A DNA stretch of 64,000 nucleotides from Lachnospiraceae bacterium (GTDB lineage Bacteria; Bacillota; Clostridia; Lachnospirales; Lachnospiraceae), in contig CAJTCL010000002.1 in the NCBI GenBank assembly GCA_910575005.1, positions 310,001-374,000 of the forward strand. The letters run 5' to 3'. The translations under genes and the position numbers were made by a program. Below the pieces are notes generated by a model. That model was not told where the DNA came from. It ran no database searches and saw nothing but the letters and a program-made list of their open reading frames with translations. This document shows positions 1-8,296 of the stretch, piece by piece; the stretch's first letter is position 1; each line of letters begins with the position of its first letter.

Positions 1-1
1 T

Positions 2-1027
2 CGACAGGGGCAGATGGAAGAACAAACGATTCTAGCAGCGGGAGCGAATAAACATGCTTCTAGTTATATCAATCTTACAGCGCAGTGGAATGCTTACCCT
101 ACTATTGTAGTGACACCAGGAGAAGAGCTGGAATTTTATGAGGGGGAAGAGGTCAAAAAAGAAGACCTAATCCGTCATCTGACAGCACATGATACAGAGG
201 ATAACGGTGGAGAGGCAGACAGATTGAATCCAAACTATCAAGCCTTAAATCAAAAGATCCGAATTATAAAGATTTCTTATCCAGCCTCAAAAAACGGTAC
301 ACGCAAGGCAAGCGAAAAAGTATATCAAAAGGATGTGCCCAAAAGTTTTCTCTTAGATACCTATTATTTAAAATTGGAAAAAGGGGAAAACGTGGATATT
401 TTAGTGACTTTTGCGGTCACAGACAGTGATGATCAAACGACAGAGGAAGTACTGAAAGTTAAGGTGAAATACAATCATCCGCCCAAAATCAGTTGTGATC
501 AGCCATATTATTATCTCAAAGAAGAGGTAAACCAAGGGCAGATTACGGAGAAGACATTATTATCACGGGCAGCGGCAAAGGATGTGGAGGATGGAATTTT
601 AACAAAAAAATTAAAATTGATCGATTTTAATCCTATGGCATTGAAAATGCAGACAGAGTATAAAACAGAATTTCCAATTACATATCAGGTGACAGATGCA
701 TATCGAAAAACCACGATCTGTACAGCAAAGGTGATTGTATGGGATGAGATGGCTTATCAGGCAGAAGAAAATAAGAATTATGTTCGTTTTATATCAGAGG
801 AATATCTGTGGACACTAGAAAAGGAATCCATTTGGAGAGACAAAGAAAATATATCATATCTAAAAGCAGTCTTAGGGAATACATCACCAATGGAAACCTG
901 GAAATTTACACACCAGGATGTACTTGCCATACAAGCATGGATTACAGAACATGGAGAAGGCCATTGGAAAGCAGGTTCAAAAGCCAATCAGGAATTTCTA
1001 AATAAATTCGCCTATTGCAGACAATAA
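2..1027 (+). CDS. C-terminal part of a surface/Ig-like repeat protein (5' truncated by window)
   Basis: The reading frame is open back to the window edge, so the first ATG at 14 is probably internal and the true start lies upstream. The visible part (about 340 residues) holds two bacterial Ig/cadherin-like modules, with phrases such as HDTEDNG, AVTDSDDQT, AAKDVEDG and QVTDAYRKTT, typical of DUF5011-like domains in secreted Gram-positive proteins. The last 90 residues form a different, Trp-rich helical tail (YVRFISEEYLWTLEKES, then WKFTHQDVLAIQAW) which resembles the ends of other Lachnospiraceae surface proteins. No LPXTG motif is present. The substrate or partner cannot be named. A hairpin follows the stop codon. 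Confidence 0.6.
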   Translation, partial: RQGQMEEQTILAAGANKHASSYINLTAQWNAYPTIVVTPGEELEFYEGEEVKKEDLIRHLTAHDTEDNGGEADRLNPNYQALNQKIRIIKISYPASKNGTRKASEKVYQKDVPKSFLLDTYYLKLEKGENVDILVTFAVTDSDDQTTEEVLKVKVKYNHPPKISCDQPYYYLKEEVNQGQITEKTLLSRAAAKDVEDGILTKKLKLIDFNPMALKMQTEYKTEFPITYQVTDAYRKTTICTAKVIVWDEMAYQAEENKNYVRFISEEYLWTLEKESIWRDKENISYLKAVLGNTSPMETWKFTHQDVLAIQAWITEHGEGHWKAGSKANQEFLNKFAYCRQ

Positions 1028-1062
1028 AGCTTTTTGAAAGAATCTTAGTAAGTGATTAGAGC

Positions 1063-1103
1063 ATCAGGGACGCCAAAAATTTTATGTGTTTGACGTCCCT
1101 GAT
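1063..1103. terminator. hairpin between convergent genes, probable terminator
   Basis: A 15-bp stem (1063-1077 with 1089-1103, one mismatch; core ATCAGGGACG/CGTCCCTGAT) with an 11-nt loop lies between the convergent surface-protein gene and the solute-binding protein gene. The T-run is poor on either side, so termination efficiency is uncertain. Confidence 0.55.
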
Positions 1104-1116
1104 AAGGTGATTGTAA

Positions 1117-2133
1117 TTATTTGCCGGCAGCTTTTTCGGCGTAGGAGCAATCTACTAAGTCTTGATAGGAGGGACTATTGGCAAGTTCTCCGGCATCGGA
1201 CAAGATATCTAACAGTAGTTCATAGCTGTCTTCTCCAAAAATCAAGTTTTCTTTCCAGGTGTCCTGTTCATGATATCGGTTTACAATGGCGGTCAGAGTT
1301 TTGGAATCTGTCTCTTTAAATTGAGGAGCAATCACAGTTGCAATTTCTTCGGCTGTGTGAGTTTGTGTGTAATCTAAACCTTTTTGCAGAGCATTGGTAA
1401 ATTTTTGAATGGCTTCGGGATGCTTTTTCATAAAATCTGCTTTTGCGCTGAATGCAGTATAAGGAACATAACCAGAATCTATGCCAAGAGAAGCCACAAC
1501 AAAACCCTTATCTTCTAATTCGAGAGTGGTGGCACCTGGTTCAAATTCAACAGAGAAGTCCCCTTTTCCTCCCGCAAATGCAGCAGCAGTGGAACCAAAA
1601 TCAATGCTCTGGTCTATGACAAGATCTGCAGATGGATCAATATCATGCTGTCTTAAAATATACTCAAAGATCATTTCTGGCATTCCGCCTTTTCTTCCGC
1701 CTAGAACATTCTTGCCTTTGAGGTCAGACCAGGTAAAATCGGGCATTTGTTCTCGGGCAACTAGGAAATTTCCCGCACGTTGAGTTAATTGGGCAAAGTT
1801 TACCACATAATTTTGAGCACCTTCATTGTAGGTGTAAACGGTGGTTTCAGGTCCCATAAAACCAATTTCAGCCTCTCCAGAGAGTACTGCAGTCATGGTT
1901 TTATCAGCGCCAAAACCAGTGACGAGTGTAAGATCAATGCCTTCATCCTCAAAATATCCTTCCTGGATTGCCACATAAAGCGGAGCATAGAAGATGGAAT
2001 GTGCCACTTCATTCAATGTCAGTTTTATGGAATTGTTTTTAGTGTTGCCAGAGCATCCGCTCAGTAGAGAGGCGCTCAAGATTGCAGTGATACACAACAG
2101 CATAGTGAAAAAGCGCAGATAATATTTTTTCAT
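1117..2133 (-). CDS. ABC transporter substrate-binding lipoprotein, SsuA/ThiY/NMT1-like
   Basis: The N-terminus is a lipoprotein signal peptide: KKYY, a hydrophobic core, then the lipobox LLSGC, so the protein should be anchored on the outer face of the membrane. The mature part fits the NMT1/SsuA periplasmic-binding fold: NEVAHSIFYAPLYVAIQEGY, then EDEGIDLTLVTG, GADKTMTAVLSGEAEIGFMG, and LKGKNVLGGRKGGMPEM. This family binds nitrate, alkylsulfonates, taurine or pyrimidine precursors; the ligand cannot be told here. The start at 2133 is chosen because GGAGG lies 5 bases upstream; an upstream in-frame Met at 2157 has no such site. No permease or ATPase gene is adjacent, so it is an orphan binding protein. 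Confidence 0.85.
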   Translation of the reverse strand: MKKYYLRFFTMLLCITAILSASLLSGCSGNTKNNSIKLTLNEVAHSIFYAPLYVAIQEGYFEDEGIDLTLVTGFGADKTMTAVLSGEAEIGFMGPETTVYTYNEGAQNYVVNFAQLTQRAGNFLVAREQMPDFTWSDLKGKNVLGGRKGGMPEMIFEYILRQHDIDPSADLVIDQSIDFGSTAAAFAGGKGDFSVEFEPGATTLELEDKGFVVASLGIDSGYVPYTAFSAKADFMKKHPEAIQKFTNALQKGLDYTQTHTAEEIATVIAPQFKETDSKTLTAIVNRYHEQDTWKENLIFGEDSYELLLDILSDAGELANSPSYQDLVDCSYAEKAAGK

Positions 2134-2262
2134 ATTTTCCTCCATGACACATAGCATGTGCCATCAATTCAGGGATTGGCAATTTTTTATCTTTGTTGTG
2201 CCCGCACCCTGTTTTCTTTTCTATATGGTATGTAAAAAGAAGGTAATGTGTTATTTCTTATC

Positions 2263-2291
2263 TTGTATTTTTGAGGCAAAAAGGCTAAAAT
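2263..2291 (+). promoter_or_regulatory. sigma-A promoter for the PHP gene
   Basis: TTGTAT, a 17-bp spacer and TAAAAT precede the PHP-domain gene by about 40 bp. The match is good, but it is a prediction from sequence only. Confidence 0.5.
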
Positions 2292-2331
2292 ATGATAGGA
2301 TATCAAAATATATGGTAGAAAAGAGGAAAAA

Positions 2332-3048
2332 ATGATAGATAACATAGATTTGCACACACATACCATTGCCAGCGGTCACGCATATAATACTAGAAATGAG
2401 ATGATTGCAGCTGCTTATCAAAAGGGGATAAAGGTATTTGCGATTACAGAGCATGCGCCAGCTATGCCTGGAAGCTGCCAGCGGATTTATTTTACTAATT
2501 TTCGGGTATTGCCAAGAAAATATAAAGACATGACCGTATTATATGGTGCAGAACTGAATATTCTTGATTATCAAGGACATGTAGATTTGCCGGATTCACT
2601 GTTACAGGAGATGGATGTGACACTGGCAAGCATACATCCACCTTGTTTTGTGTCAGGCACTGTGGAGGAAAATACAGATGCCTATATCGGGGCAATGAAA
2701 AATCCATATATCAATATTATTGCTCATCCTGATGACAATCGTTTTCCAGTTGATTATGAAGCTTTGGTCAAGGCAGCAAGGGAATATCATGTTGTGTTGG
2801 AGGTAAATAATGCATCTTTGTCACCGAGCAGCTTTCGAGGCAATCCTAGGGAGTGTTATCAGCAAATGTTAAAGTTATGTATCAAATATCAGGTTCCAGT
2901 AGTGATGGATTCGGACGCTCATGTAGATTTTATGGCAGGAAATCATGATTATGCAAGGGAGATGCTTGAAATGGCAGATTTTCCAGAAGAATTAATTTTA
3001 AATAGCCAGGACGGGATGTTATATGAGTATATCAATTACAAACCTTAG
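2332..3048 (+). CDS. PHP-domain phosphatase, YcdX-like
   Basis: A 238-residue single-domain PHP protein, the usual length for the YcdX family of trinuclear-metal phosphatases. Metal ligands are visible in order: DLHTHT near residue 6, the TEH of AITEHAP, GAELNI, SIHPP, IAHPDD, and the terminal MDSDAH. These residues hold the metal cluster that hydrolyses phosphoester bonds in the cytoplasm. The physiological substrate of this family is not well established. The gene stands alone between an orphan lipoprotein gene and the yerC-pcrA region and has its own predicted promoter just upstream. Confidence 0.85.
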   Translation: MIDNIDLHTHTIASGHAYNTRNEMIAAAYQKGIKVFAITEHAPAMPGSCQRIYFTNFRVLPRKYKDMTVLYGAELNILDYQGHVDLPDSLLQEMDVTLASIHPPCFVSGTVEENTDAYIGAMKNPYINIIAHPDDNRFPVDYEALVKAAREYHVVLEVNNASLSPSSFRGNPRECYQQMLKLCIKYQVPVVMDSDAHVDFMAGNHDYAREMLEMADFPEELILNSQDGMLYEYINYKP

Positions 3049-3069
3049 TTGAAATTAATGCGTGAACTA

Positions 3070-3098
3070 TTTACTTTATGACTTTAATATGTTAAAAT
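3070..3098 (+). promoter_or_regulatory. sigma-A promoter for yerC
   Basis: TTTACT, 17 bp, TAAAAT. It lies about 38 bp before the yerC start codon. Confidence 0.5.
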
Positions 3099-3135
3099 CA
3101 CTACAGTGTGAGAAATACATAAAAGGAGCATGGAT

Positions 3136-3450
3136 ATGAGCAAGAAATTGAGGACGGAAGCCGTAGACGATTTATTTGAAGCCATATTAAGCTTGAAAAA
3201 TAAAGAGGAATGTTATACATTTTTTGAGGATGTATGTACGGTAAATGAGTTATTGTCATTATCTCAGAGATTTGAAGTCGCAAGGATGCTAAGAGAACAA
3301 AAGACATATCTGGATATTGCAGAGAAAACAGGAGCTTCTACAGCTACAATCAGCAGGGTCAATCGTTCCCTGAATTATGGAAATGATGGATATGATATGG
3401 TATTTGCCAGGATTGGACTTAACAGGCAAAGTGAGAAGCAGAGTGTGTGA
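3136..3450 (+). CDS. yerC: YerC/YecD family TrpR-like DNA-binding protein
   Basis: A small (about 104-residue) helical protein of the TrpR superfamily. The order VDDLFEAILSLKNKEECYTFF, then ELLSLSQRFEVARML, then the helix-turn-helix YLDIAEKTGASTATISRVNR, is diagnostic of YerC/YecD. Members are presumed DNA-binding regulators; the target is not known. The start is set at the second ATG (3136), because AGGAG (3124-3128) sits 7 bases before it and would be only one base before the first ATG at 3130. As in many Firmicutes, the gene lies next to pcrA, although here a DUF1836 gene on the other strand intervenes. Confidence 0.85.
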   Translation: MSKKLRTEAVDDLFEAILSLKNKEECYTFFEDVCTVNELLSLSQRFEVARMLREQKTYLDIAEKTGASTATISRVNRSLNYGNDGYDMVFARIGLNRQSEKQSV

Positions 3451-3500
3451 TATGTGTTTGCTACATAAAGGTTCTTTTGCATAGAACAAATAAAATGTAC

Positions 3501-3531
3501 ACAAGCCCCTCAATCATGAGAGGCTTGTTTC
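3501..3531. terminator. bidirectional terminator, yerC / DUF1836
   Basis: Arms ACAAGCCCCTCA and TGAGAGGCTTGT (one mismatch) with a 4-nt loop, followed by TTTCTGTT, between convergent genes. Confidence 0.75.
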
Positions 3532-3533
3532 TG

Positions 3534-4196
3534 TTATTCTTTTTTGAGATTAGTATCTGATTTGTCATTTTTATTTTTTTTGGAGGAGGCTGCTTTTTTA
3601 GGGTTATTTCCAGCTAGTTTAGCATCAATCAGGTTTTCAATTAACTGTTTCTTGAGATAGACATCAAAGCTGAGCATACATATAAAGGAAAAACGCTGCA
3701 GGTTTTCTTGTTCTTCTTTGGGCAGATCTGTAAAAGTCTGCTGGCTGGTCTGATATTTTCTGGTCAGATCTTTTTGCATATTTAAGATCTCAGATTTTTC
3801 CAAACGAAATACCTCTGAATAAATAGCTTCTAAATTAAAATCTAGATTGGAAGCAAAATATTTATCTGTGATTGGATTTAGGATCTCTTGGATATCACCG
3901 ATACTTAAAATATTTTTAAAGTAGTAAATAAAAATCAGCGCCAGCAAGTGTTCTTTGGAATATTTTTTCTTGACTGGAGGAGGCAGCAGATTATTCTTGG
4001 CATAATTGTTAATCATCGTTTTGGTCAACACTTTGTCATCTGGGTGGCGCTTGGAAATGGAGAGCTGATCATCCATAAATGTTGTTACTTGATCCATATA
4101 TAAGTCGATATTGGGCAGTTCTTCTGGCTTGATGTAGTCAATGCGGGATAGGCTGTCCAAAATGCTGTTTAGTAAATCTTTTTCGTCTATTTTCAT
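3534..4196 (-). CDS. DUF1836 domain protein
   Basis: About 220 residues of DUF1836 type. Recognisable signatures are the early IDLYMDQVTTFMDDQL segment, TKTMINNYAKNNLLPPP, and KKYSKEHLLALIFIYYFKNILS. The arrangement resembles a MerR-like winged helix (the 'INNYAKNNLLPPP' turn), so a DNA-binding role has been guessed for the family but is not established. The C-terminus is a Lys/Asn/Ser-rich tail. It is transcribed away from pcrA, and its stop codon touches the terminator shared with yerC. No signal peptide or membrane segment is seen. Confidence 0.8.
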   Translation of the reverse strand: MKIDEKDLLNSILDSLSRIDYIKPEELPNIDLYMDQVTTFMDDQLSISKRHPDDKVLTKTMINNYAKNNLLPPPVKKKYSKEHLLALIFIYYFKNILSIGDIQEILNPITDKYFASNLDFNLEAIYSEVFRLEKSEILNMQKDLTRKYQTSQQTFTDLPKEEQENLQRFSFICMLSFDVYLKKQLIENLIDAKLAGNNPKKAASSKKNKNDKSDTNLKKE

Positions 4197-4284
4197 CTAT
4201 TTTCACCTCAAAAAATATTATATAGTATGAAAAACTAGCTGACAAGTATTTTGTGTTTTTTTCAGGAGAATGGCAGAAAATAGG

Positions 4285-4313
4285 TTGAAATTTGGCGATT
4301 AATCCACTATAAT
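4285..4313 (+). promoter_or_regulatory. sigma-A promoter for pcrA
   Basis: TTGAAA, exactly 17 bp, TATAAT, ending about 32 bp before the pcrA start codon. One mismatch to consensus. Confidence 0.7.
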
Positions 4314-4345
4314 AAACATACGTTTGAAGTTTGAGAGGAAGAGAT

Positions 4346-6595
4346 ATGAGTATATATGATAATTTAAATTCTATGCAGCAGGAGGCTGTATTTCATACAG
4401 AGGGGCCACTGTTGATTTTAGCTGGGGCGGGTTCAGGAAAGACCAGAGTATTGACGCACAGAGCTGTCTATTTGATTGAGGAAAAGGGGATAAATCCTTA
4501 TCATATCATGGCGATTACTTTTACCAACAAAGCGGCTGGCGAGATGCGGGAACGAATTGACCAGTTGGTGGGGGTAGGGGCAGAGAGTATCTGGGTATCT
4601 ACATTTCACTCAACTTGTGTGCGGATTTTACGGCGACATATTGACCGTTTGGGATATGATACACATTTTACTATTTATGATACGGATGATCAGAAGAACT
4701 TGATGAAGGATATCTGTAAGCGTATGGAAATTGATACCAAGCTCTATAAGGAGCGGAGTTTTTTAAGCGCGATTTCCAAGGCAAAGGATGAGCTGATCTC
4801 TCCAGAGGAGTTTACATTGCGTGCAGCAGGTGATTTTGTAAAAGAGAGACAGGCAGCGGTTTATCGGGAATATCAGGCAATGCTTTACAAGAATAATGCA
4901 CTGGATTTTGATGATTTGATTGTCAAGGCAGTGGAGCTTTTGCAGCAGGATGGGCAGGTGCTTGATTATTATCAAGAGCGTTTTCGCTATATTATGGTGG
5001 ACGAGTATCAAGATACCAATACCGCACAATTTCAGCTTATTAAGCTTTTGGCTGCCAAGTACCAGAATTTGTGTGTGGTGGGGGATGATGACCAGTCGAT
5101 CTATAAATTCCGCGGTGCTAATATTAAAAATATTTTGGATTTTGAGGAAGTATATCCAGATGCCAAGGTAATTAAGTTAGAACAGAATTACCGTTCTACT
5201 CAGAATATTTTAGATGCTGCCAATATGGTGATTGCTAATAATATAGGACGTAAGGCCAAGGAGCTGTGGACAGATAATGGTGTGGGAGAAAAGATTGATT
5301 TTGATCAGCTTGACTCGGCCTATGAGGAAGCGGAATACATATTGAGGGATATCCAAAAAAAGGTACGAAATGGAAGATATCGGTATGGAGAATGTGCAGT
5401 GCTTTACCGTACCAATGCCCAGTCACGTCTGTTTGAAGAACAGTTTGTGGTCAATAATATCCCTTATAAAGTAGTTGGCGGCGTTAATTTCTATTCCAGA
5501 AAGGAAATTAAAGATTTGCTTGCCTATCTAAAGACAATTGATAATGGCAGGGATGATCTTGCAGTGCGCCGTATTATCAATGTGCCAAAGCGCGGCATTG
5601 GCGCCACAACGTTAAGCCGTGTACAAGAATATGCAGATCAGGAAGGTATCAGTTTCTATCAGGCTTTGAGAATGGCTGATGATATTTCAAATATTGGAAG
5701 GGGCGGAGTTAAGATTAAGCCCTTTGTAACTTTTATTCAGACAATGCGCAGCAAAGTGGAATTTTTAAGCGTTTCTCAATTACTGCAGGAAATTATAGAA
5801 CAGACAGGCTATGTGGAGGAGCTTGAGGCAGAGGATACAGATGAATCCAAGGCACGTATTGAGAATATTGATGAATTGATCAGTAAGGCTGCTGCTTATG
5901 AGGAGGCTGAGGAAGCTCCGACATTAAGTGGATTTTTGGAGGAGGTTGCCTTGGTTGCAGATATCGACAGTCTTGAGGATGGCAGTGATTATGTGGTACT
6001 TATGACACTGCACAGCGCCAAAGGGTTGGAATTTCCCAATGTGTACTTAGCTGGCCTTGAGGATGGCTTATTTCCAGGTTATATGGCTATTACCGCAGAT
6101 GACCCAATGGAATTAGAAGAAGAACGGCGGCTGTGTTATGTGGGAATTACCAGGGCAATGACAGATTTGACAATTACATGTGCCAAACAGCGTATGATTC
6201 GAGGAGATACGCAATATAATAAGATATCAAGGTTTGTGGAGGAGATTCCAGGCAATCTACTGACAAGAGCAGCCAAGCAGAAGCCTGCTGTAAAATCACA
6301 ATCGGAAGCTTCTATCCAATCCTTTGGGCGTGCAGGAGCTAAGCTAAATCCACTTTTTAACACCAGGAATGTCTATCAGAATAAGTCGTACCAGAGCACT
6401 TCATTTGCCACCAAAAGTACCAGTAAAATTTCACTGGAATATACGAATGGAGATCGGGTGAAACATATTAAATTTGGAGAAGGAACGGTGCAACAGATTG
6501 TAGAAGGTGGCAGAGATTATGAAGTGACAGTGCAATTTGATAAGGTGGGAACCAAGAAAATGTTTGCCTCGTTTGCAAAACTAAAAAAAGTATAA
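4346..6595 (+). CDS. pcrA: ATP-dependent DNA helicase PcrA (UvrD/Rep family)
   Basis: A superfamily 1A 3'-5' helicase of about 749 residues, the normal PcrA length, acting in replication restart, nucleotide excision repair and removal of recombinase filaments. Motifs in order: Q-motif region NLNSMQQEAV, Walker A AGAGSGKT at 26-33, TFTNKAAGEM, Walker B DEYQD, GDDDQSIYKFRGA, the TLHSAKGLEF motif V, and VGITRA motif VI. The C-terminal GDRVKHIKFGEGTV stretch is the Tudor-like domain that contacts RNA polymerase in PcrA. ATG 4346 is chosen over the upstream TTG at 4331 since GAGGAA lies at the right distance. A sigma-A promoter sits directly upstream. Confidence 0.97.
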   Translation: MSIYDNLNSMQQEAVFHTEGPLLILAGAGSGKTRVLTHRAVYLIEEKGINPYHIMAITFTNKAAGEMRERIDQLVGVGAESIWVSTFHSTCVRILRRHIDRLGYDTHFTIYDTDDQKNLMKDICKRMEIDTKLYKERSFLSAISKAKDELISPEEFTLRAAGDFVKERQAAVYREYQAMLYKNNALDFDDLIVKAVELLQQDGQVLDYYQERFRYIMVDEYQDTNTAQFQLIKLLAAKYQNLCVVGDDDQSIYKFRGANIKNILDFEEVYPDAKVIKLEQNYRSTQNILDAANMVIANNIGRKAKELWTDNGVGEKIDFDQLDSAYEEAEYILRDIQKKVRNGRYRYGECAVLYRTNAQSRLFEEQFVVNNIPYKVVGGVNFYSRKEIKDLLAYLKTIDNGRDDLAVRRIINVPKRGIGATTLSRVQEYADQEGISFYQALRMADDISNIGRGGVKIKPFVTFIQTMRSKVEFLSVSQLLQEIIEQTGYVEELEAEDTDESKARIENIDELISKAAAYEEAEEAPTLSGFLEEVALVADIDSLEDGSDYVVLMTLHSAKGLEFPNVYLAGLEDGLFPGYMAITADDPMELEEERRLCYVGITRAMTDLTITCAKQRMIRGDTQYNKISRFVEEIPGNLLTRAAKQKPAVKSQSEASIQSFGRAGAKLNPLFNTRNVYQNKSYQSTSFATKSTSKISLEYTNGDRVKHIKFGEGTVQQIVEGGRDYEVTVQFDKVGTKKMFASFAKLKKV

Positions 6596-6631
6596 AATTT
6601 GAAAAAACCGGTATGCTAATCGGTAGAGATG

Positions 6632-6866
6632 TGGTATACTTAAAATAACCGTTTTTGGAAATTTTCACCACAGATTATGAGGAAAAGGAGCGGCAAAGGG
6701 GAGCGATCTGTAAATTCCCCGCTAAGTGTCTGATGACACATGGATATGGAAGAAAAGGTGAAAGAAAAAAAGAAGAAAGGACAAATGCAAACACACATCT
6801 TTCACCCTTTGTGTTTGCGCCTCAAATGAAAATGTAAGTATTTTCGCTTGAGGCTTGGTGCAAATC
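6632..6866 (+). ncRNA. candidate structured leader RNA upstream of the DUF4366 gene
   Basis: An extended -10 (TGGTATACT, 6632-6640) would start a transcript near 6647, giving a leader of about 220 nt before the next gene. The leader is dense in complementary segments: TTTCACC 6663-6669 with GGTGAAA 6757-6763; ACAGAT 6670-6675 with ATCTGT 6706-6711; GGGGA 6698-6702 with TCCCC 6716-6720, or alternatively AGCGG 6689-6693 with CCGCT 6719-6723; GTGTC/GACAC 6727-6740 with a TGAT loop; GCAAACACA 6787-6795 with TGTGTTTGC 6810-6818; and a 14-bp stem 6819-6832 with 6841-6854. It matches no riboswitch class that I recognise. Confidence 0.45.
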
Positions 6867-7121
6867 ATGAATAGAGAAAAGATTGATGAATTATTGAGTT
6901 CAGTGAAGCTGAATGAGTTGTTACACAAGCAGGATTGTGAGAAGAAGAAATCCAAGGTACTTTGGATCTGCGCGATTGCAGGGGCTGTTGTGGCAGTAGC
7001 AGCGATTGCATATGGCATCTATCGTTTCTTTACCCCAGATTATCTGGAAGATTTTGAAGATGACTATGATGACGATTTGGAAGATGATTTCTTTGATGAT
7101 GAGGATGATAGCGAGGACTAA
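6867..7121 (+). CDS. small membrane protein, DUF4366-like
   Basis: An 84-residue protein with an N-terminal KIDELLSSVKLNELLHKQD segment, one transmembrane helix (about residues 31-54, LWICAIAGAVVAVAAIAYGIY), then the motif RFFTPDYLEDFEDD followed by an almost purely Asp/Glu tail. This is the pattern of DUF4366-type proteins of Lachnospiraceae. The topology suggests an acidic tail on one membrane face; function unknown. ATG 6867 is preferred by similarity of the MNREKIDELL start, but the only nearby Shine-Dalgarno-like bases (GAGG, 6850-6853) lie inside the leader hairpin, so translation may be controlled by RNA folding. Upstream TTG/GTG starts at 6855/6858 are less likely. Confidence 0.7.
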   Translation: MNREKIDELLSSVKLNELLHKQDCEKKKSKVLWICAIAGAVVAVAAIAYGIYRFFTPDYLEDFEDDYDDDLEDDFFDDEDDSED

Positions 7122-7142
7122 ATCTTCGTTGTAACATGGAGC

Positions 7143-7223
7143 CCTTTGCATGAATATGCAAAGGTGCCAAAAGTTTATATTGAATTTGAGTAGAGACGGC
7201 ATGGCTTTGGTCATGCCGTTTTC
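7143..7223 (+). terminator. two hairpins after the DUF4366 gene, second is a rho-independent terminator
   Basis: The first is a perfect 9-bp stem CCTTTGCAT/ATGCAAAGG (7143-7164, loop GAAT) with no T-run. The second is ACGGCATG/CATGCCGT (7196-7219) followed by TTTTC, a classical terminator. It isolates the restriction island from upstream transcription. Confidence 0.75.
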
Positions 7224-7255
7224 TAATATTATTTAGGGAGGAAGGAGAGATTAAA

Positions 7256-8140
7256 GTGTTTGATGAAAAAAGAAAAATTTTATTTCCAAAATATAATACA
7301 GCACGAGATTATTTTATACAAAATTCGGATTTATTAATTCAACTGGAATATTATGTTACTTGTCTTATTAATAGTATTATTAGTGAAAACTATGTTGAAA
7401 TGGAGCGTGATTATAATGAAGCAACTTATCTAAATCCTTTTTGGGCTAATTACCCGCCTGATGATAGAGGTAGAGCACCCATTGGAGATCAGATTCCGTG
7501 GATAGAAGTTGGTGAACATTCAGTTGGACATAAAATCAGCAGGCTTATTTCTCAACATTATAGAATTGCCAAGGTTGGTCTTCCTTCAGGAGCAGATAAT
7601 CGTTTTTTGCTATATTCCGATGAAATACTTAGTATCACGAAAGGATTAACAACTTGTGTATTTATTCATTTAGACATTAAATCAGTTGGACCACGGGATA
7701 ATTTTGATCATACTGTCGTTTCTCCATATCAAATATCTGGTGATGGTATATGGAATAGATGGAATAATAACATGGAAAATTCAATCGTACATGCTTTTGG
7801 GAGACGTACCTCGCACAATTTTTATCCTGCAATTTCTCCAATTTATGTTTTGAGCGATGGAGAGATTGCACCTACAATGCATTTGTTTGTAAAGCCTGTT
7901 TATCATATGCTTAGTTTAGTTGCAGATCACAAAAGAGGGCAACCATTAGAATCAATAAAAAGTATTTGTGTTCCAAATGGAATATTATTAACATGTAACC
8001 CTAATTATCTCCAGATATATCCAGGGTTATTTTTCCCTGGAAAGGATGATAAGAAAAAGGATCCCCGAAAGATTCGGGTAAGAGTTTCTTTTGAAATTCT
8101 TAGGAAAATCGGGAAATGGAGAGTATCTCAATTTTCATAA
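7256..8140 (+). CDS. type II restriction endonuclease, BglI-like
   Basis: A 294-residue protein that I recognise as a homologue of BglI (299 residues, recognising GCCNNNNNGGC). Shared blocks include the YNEA..L.PFW.NYPP.DRG region, GDQIPWIEVGE, the catalytic run with D114 (GADNRFLL) and D140-I-K142 (HLDIKSVGPRD), SPYQISGDG, and SDGEIAP..HLF.KP.Y. These match the PD-(D/E)XK catalytic Asp, Asp and Lys of BglI, so the enzyme should cut DNA with Mg2+. GTG at 7256 is the start, behind GGGAGGAAGGAG. It sits 33 bp after a terminator and faces the methyltransferase gene convergently. Codon use is more AT-rich than in neighbours, suggesting transfer. Confidence 0.88.
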   Translation: MFDEKRKILFPKYNTARDYFIQNSDLLIQLEYYVTCLINSIISENYVEMERDYNEATYLNPFWANYPPDDRGRAPIGDQIPWIEVGEHSVGHKISRLISQHYRIAKVGLPSGADNRFLLYSDEILSITKGLTTCVFIHLDIKSVGPRDNFDHTVVSPYQISGDGIWNRWNNNMENSIVHAFGRRTSHNFYPAISPIYVLSDGEIAPTMHLFVKPVYHMLSLVADHKRGQPLESIKSICVPNGILLTCNPNYLQIYPGLFFPGKDDKKKDPRKIRVRVSFEILRKIGKWRVSQFS

Positions 8141-8296
8141 TTCAGTCATAACTTGGTATATCAAATAATAAATAATTGACTGACGCATTTACTTGCCTAA
8201 TTGTTCATTTGTTGTGTTAGAATTAGGAACTTATAAAACACAGTTTTAGATTCTGATAATAAAATAAATTATTTGGCTGAGATTCCAACTATAAAG

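Noticed and set aside
6655-6837. 60-codon open frame in the DUF4366 leader
   Set aside because: Coding is explained better as RNA structure; the frame is Lys/Glu-rich by composition, with no family match.
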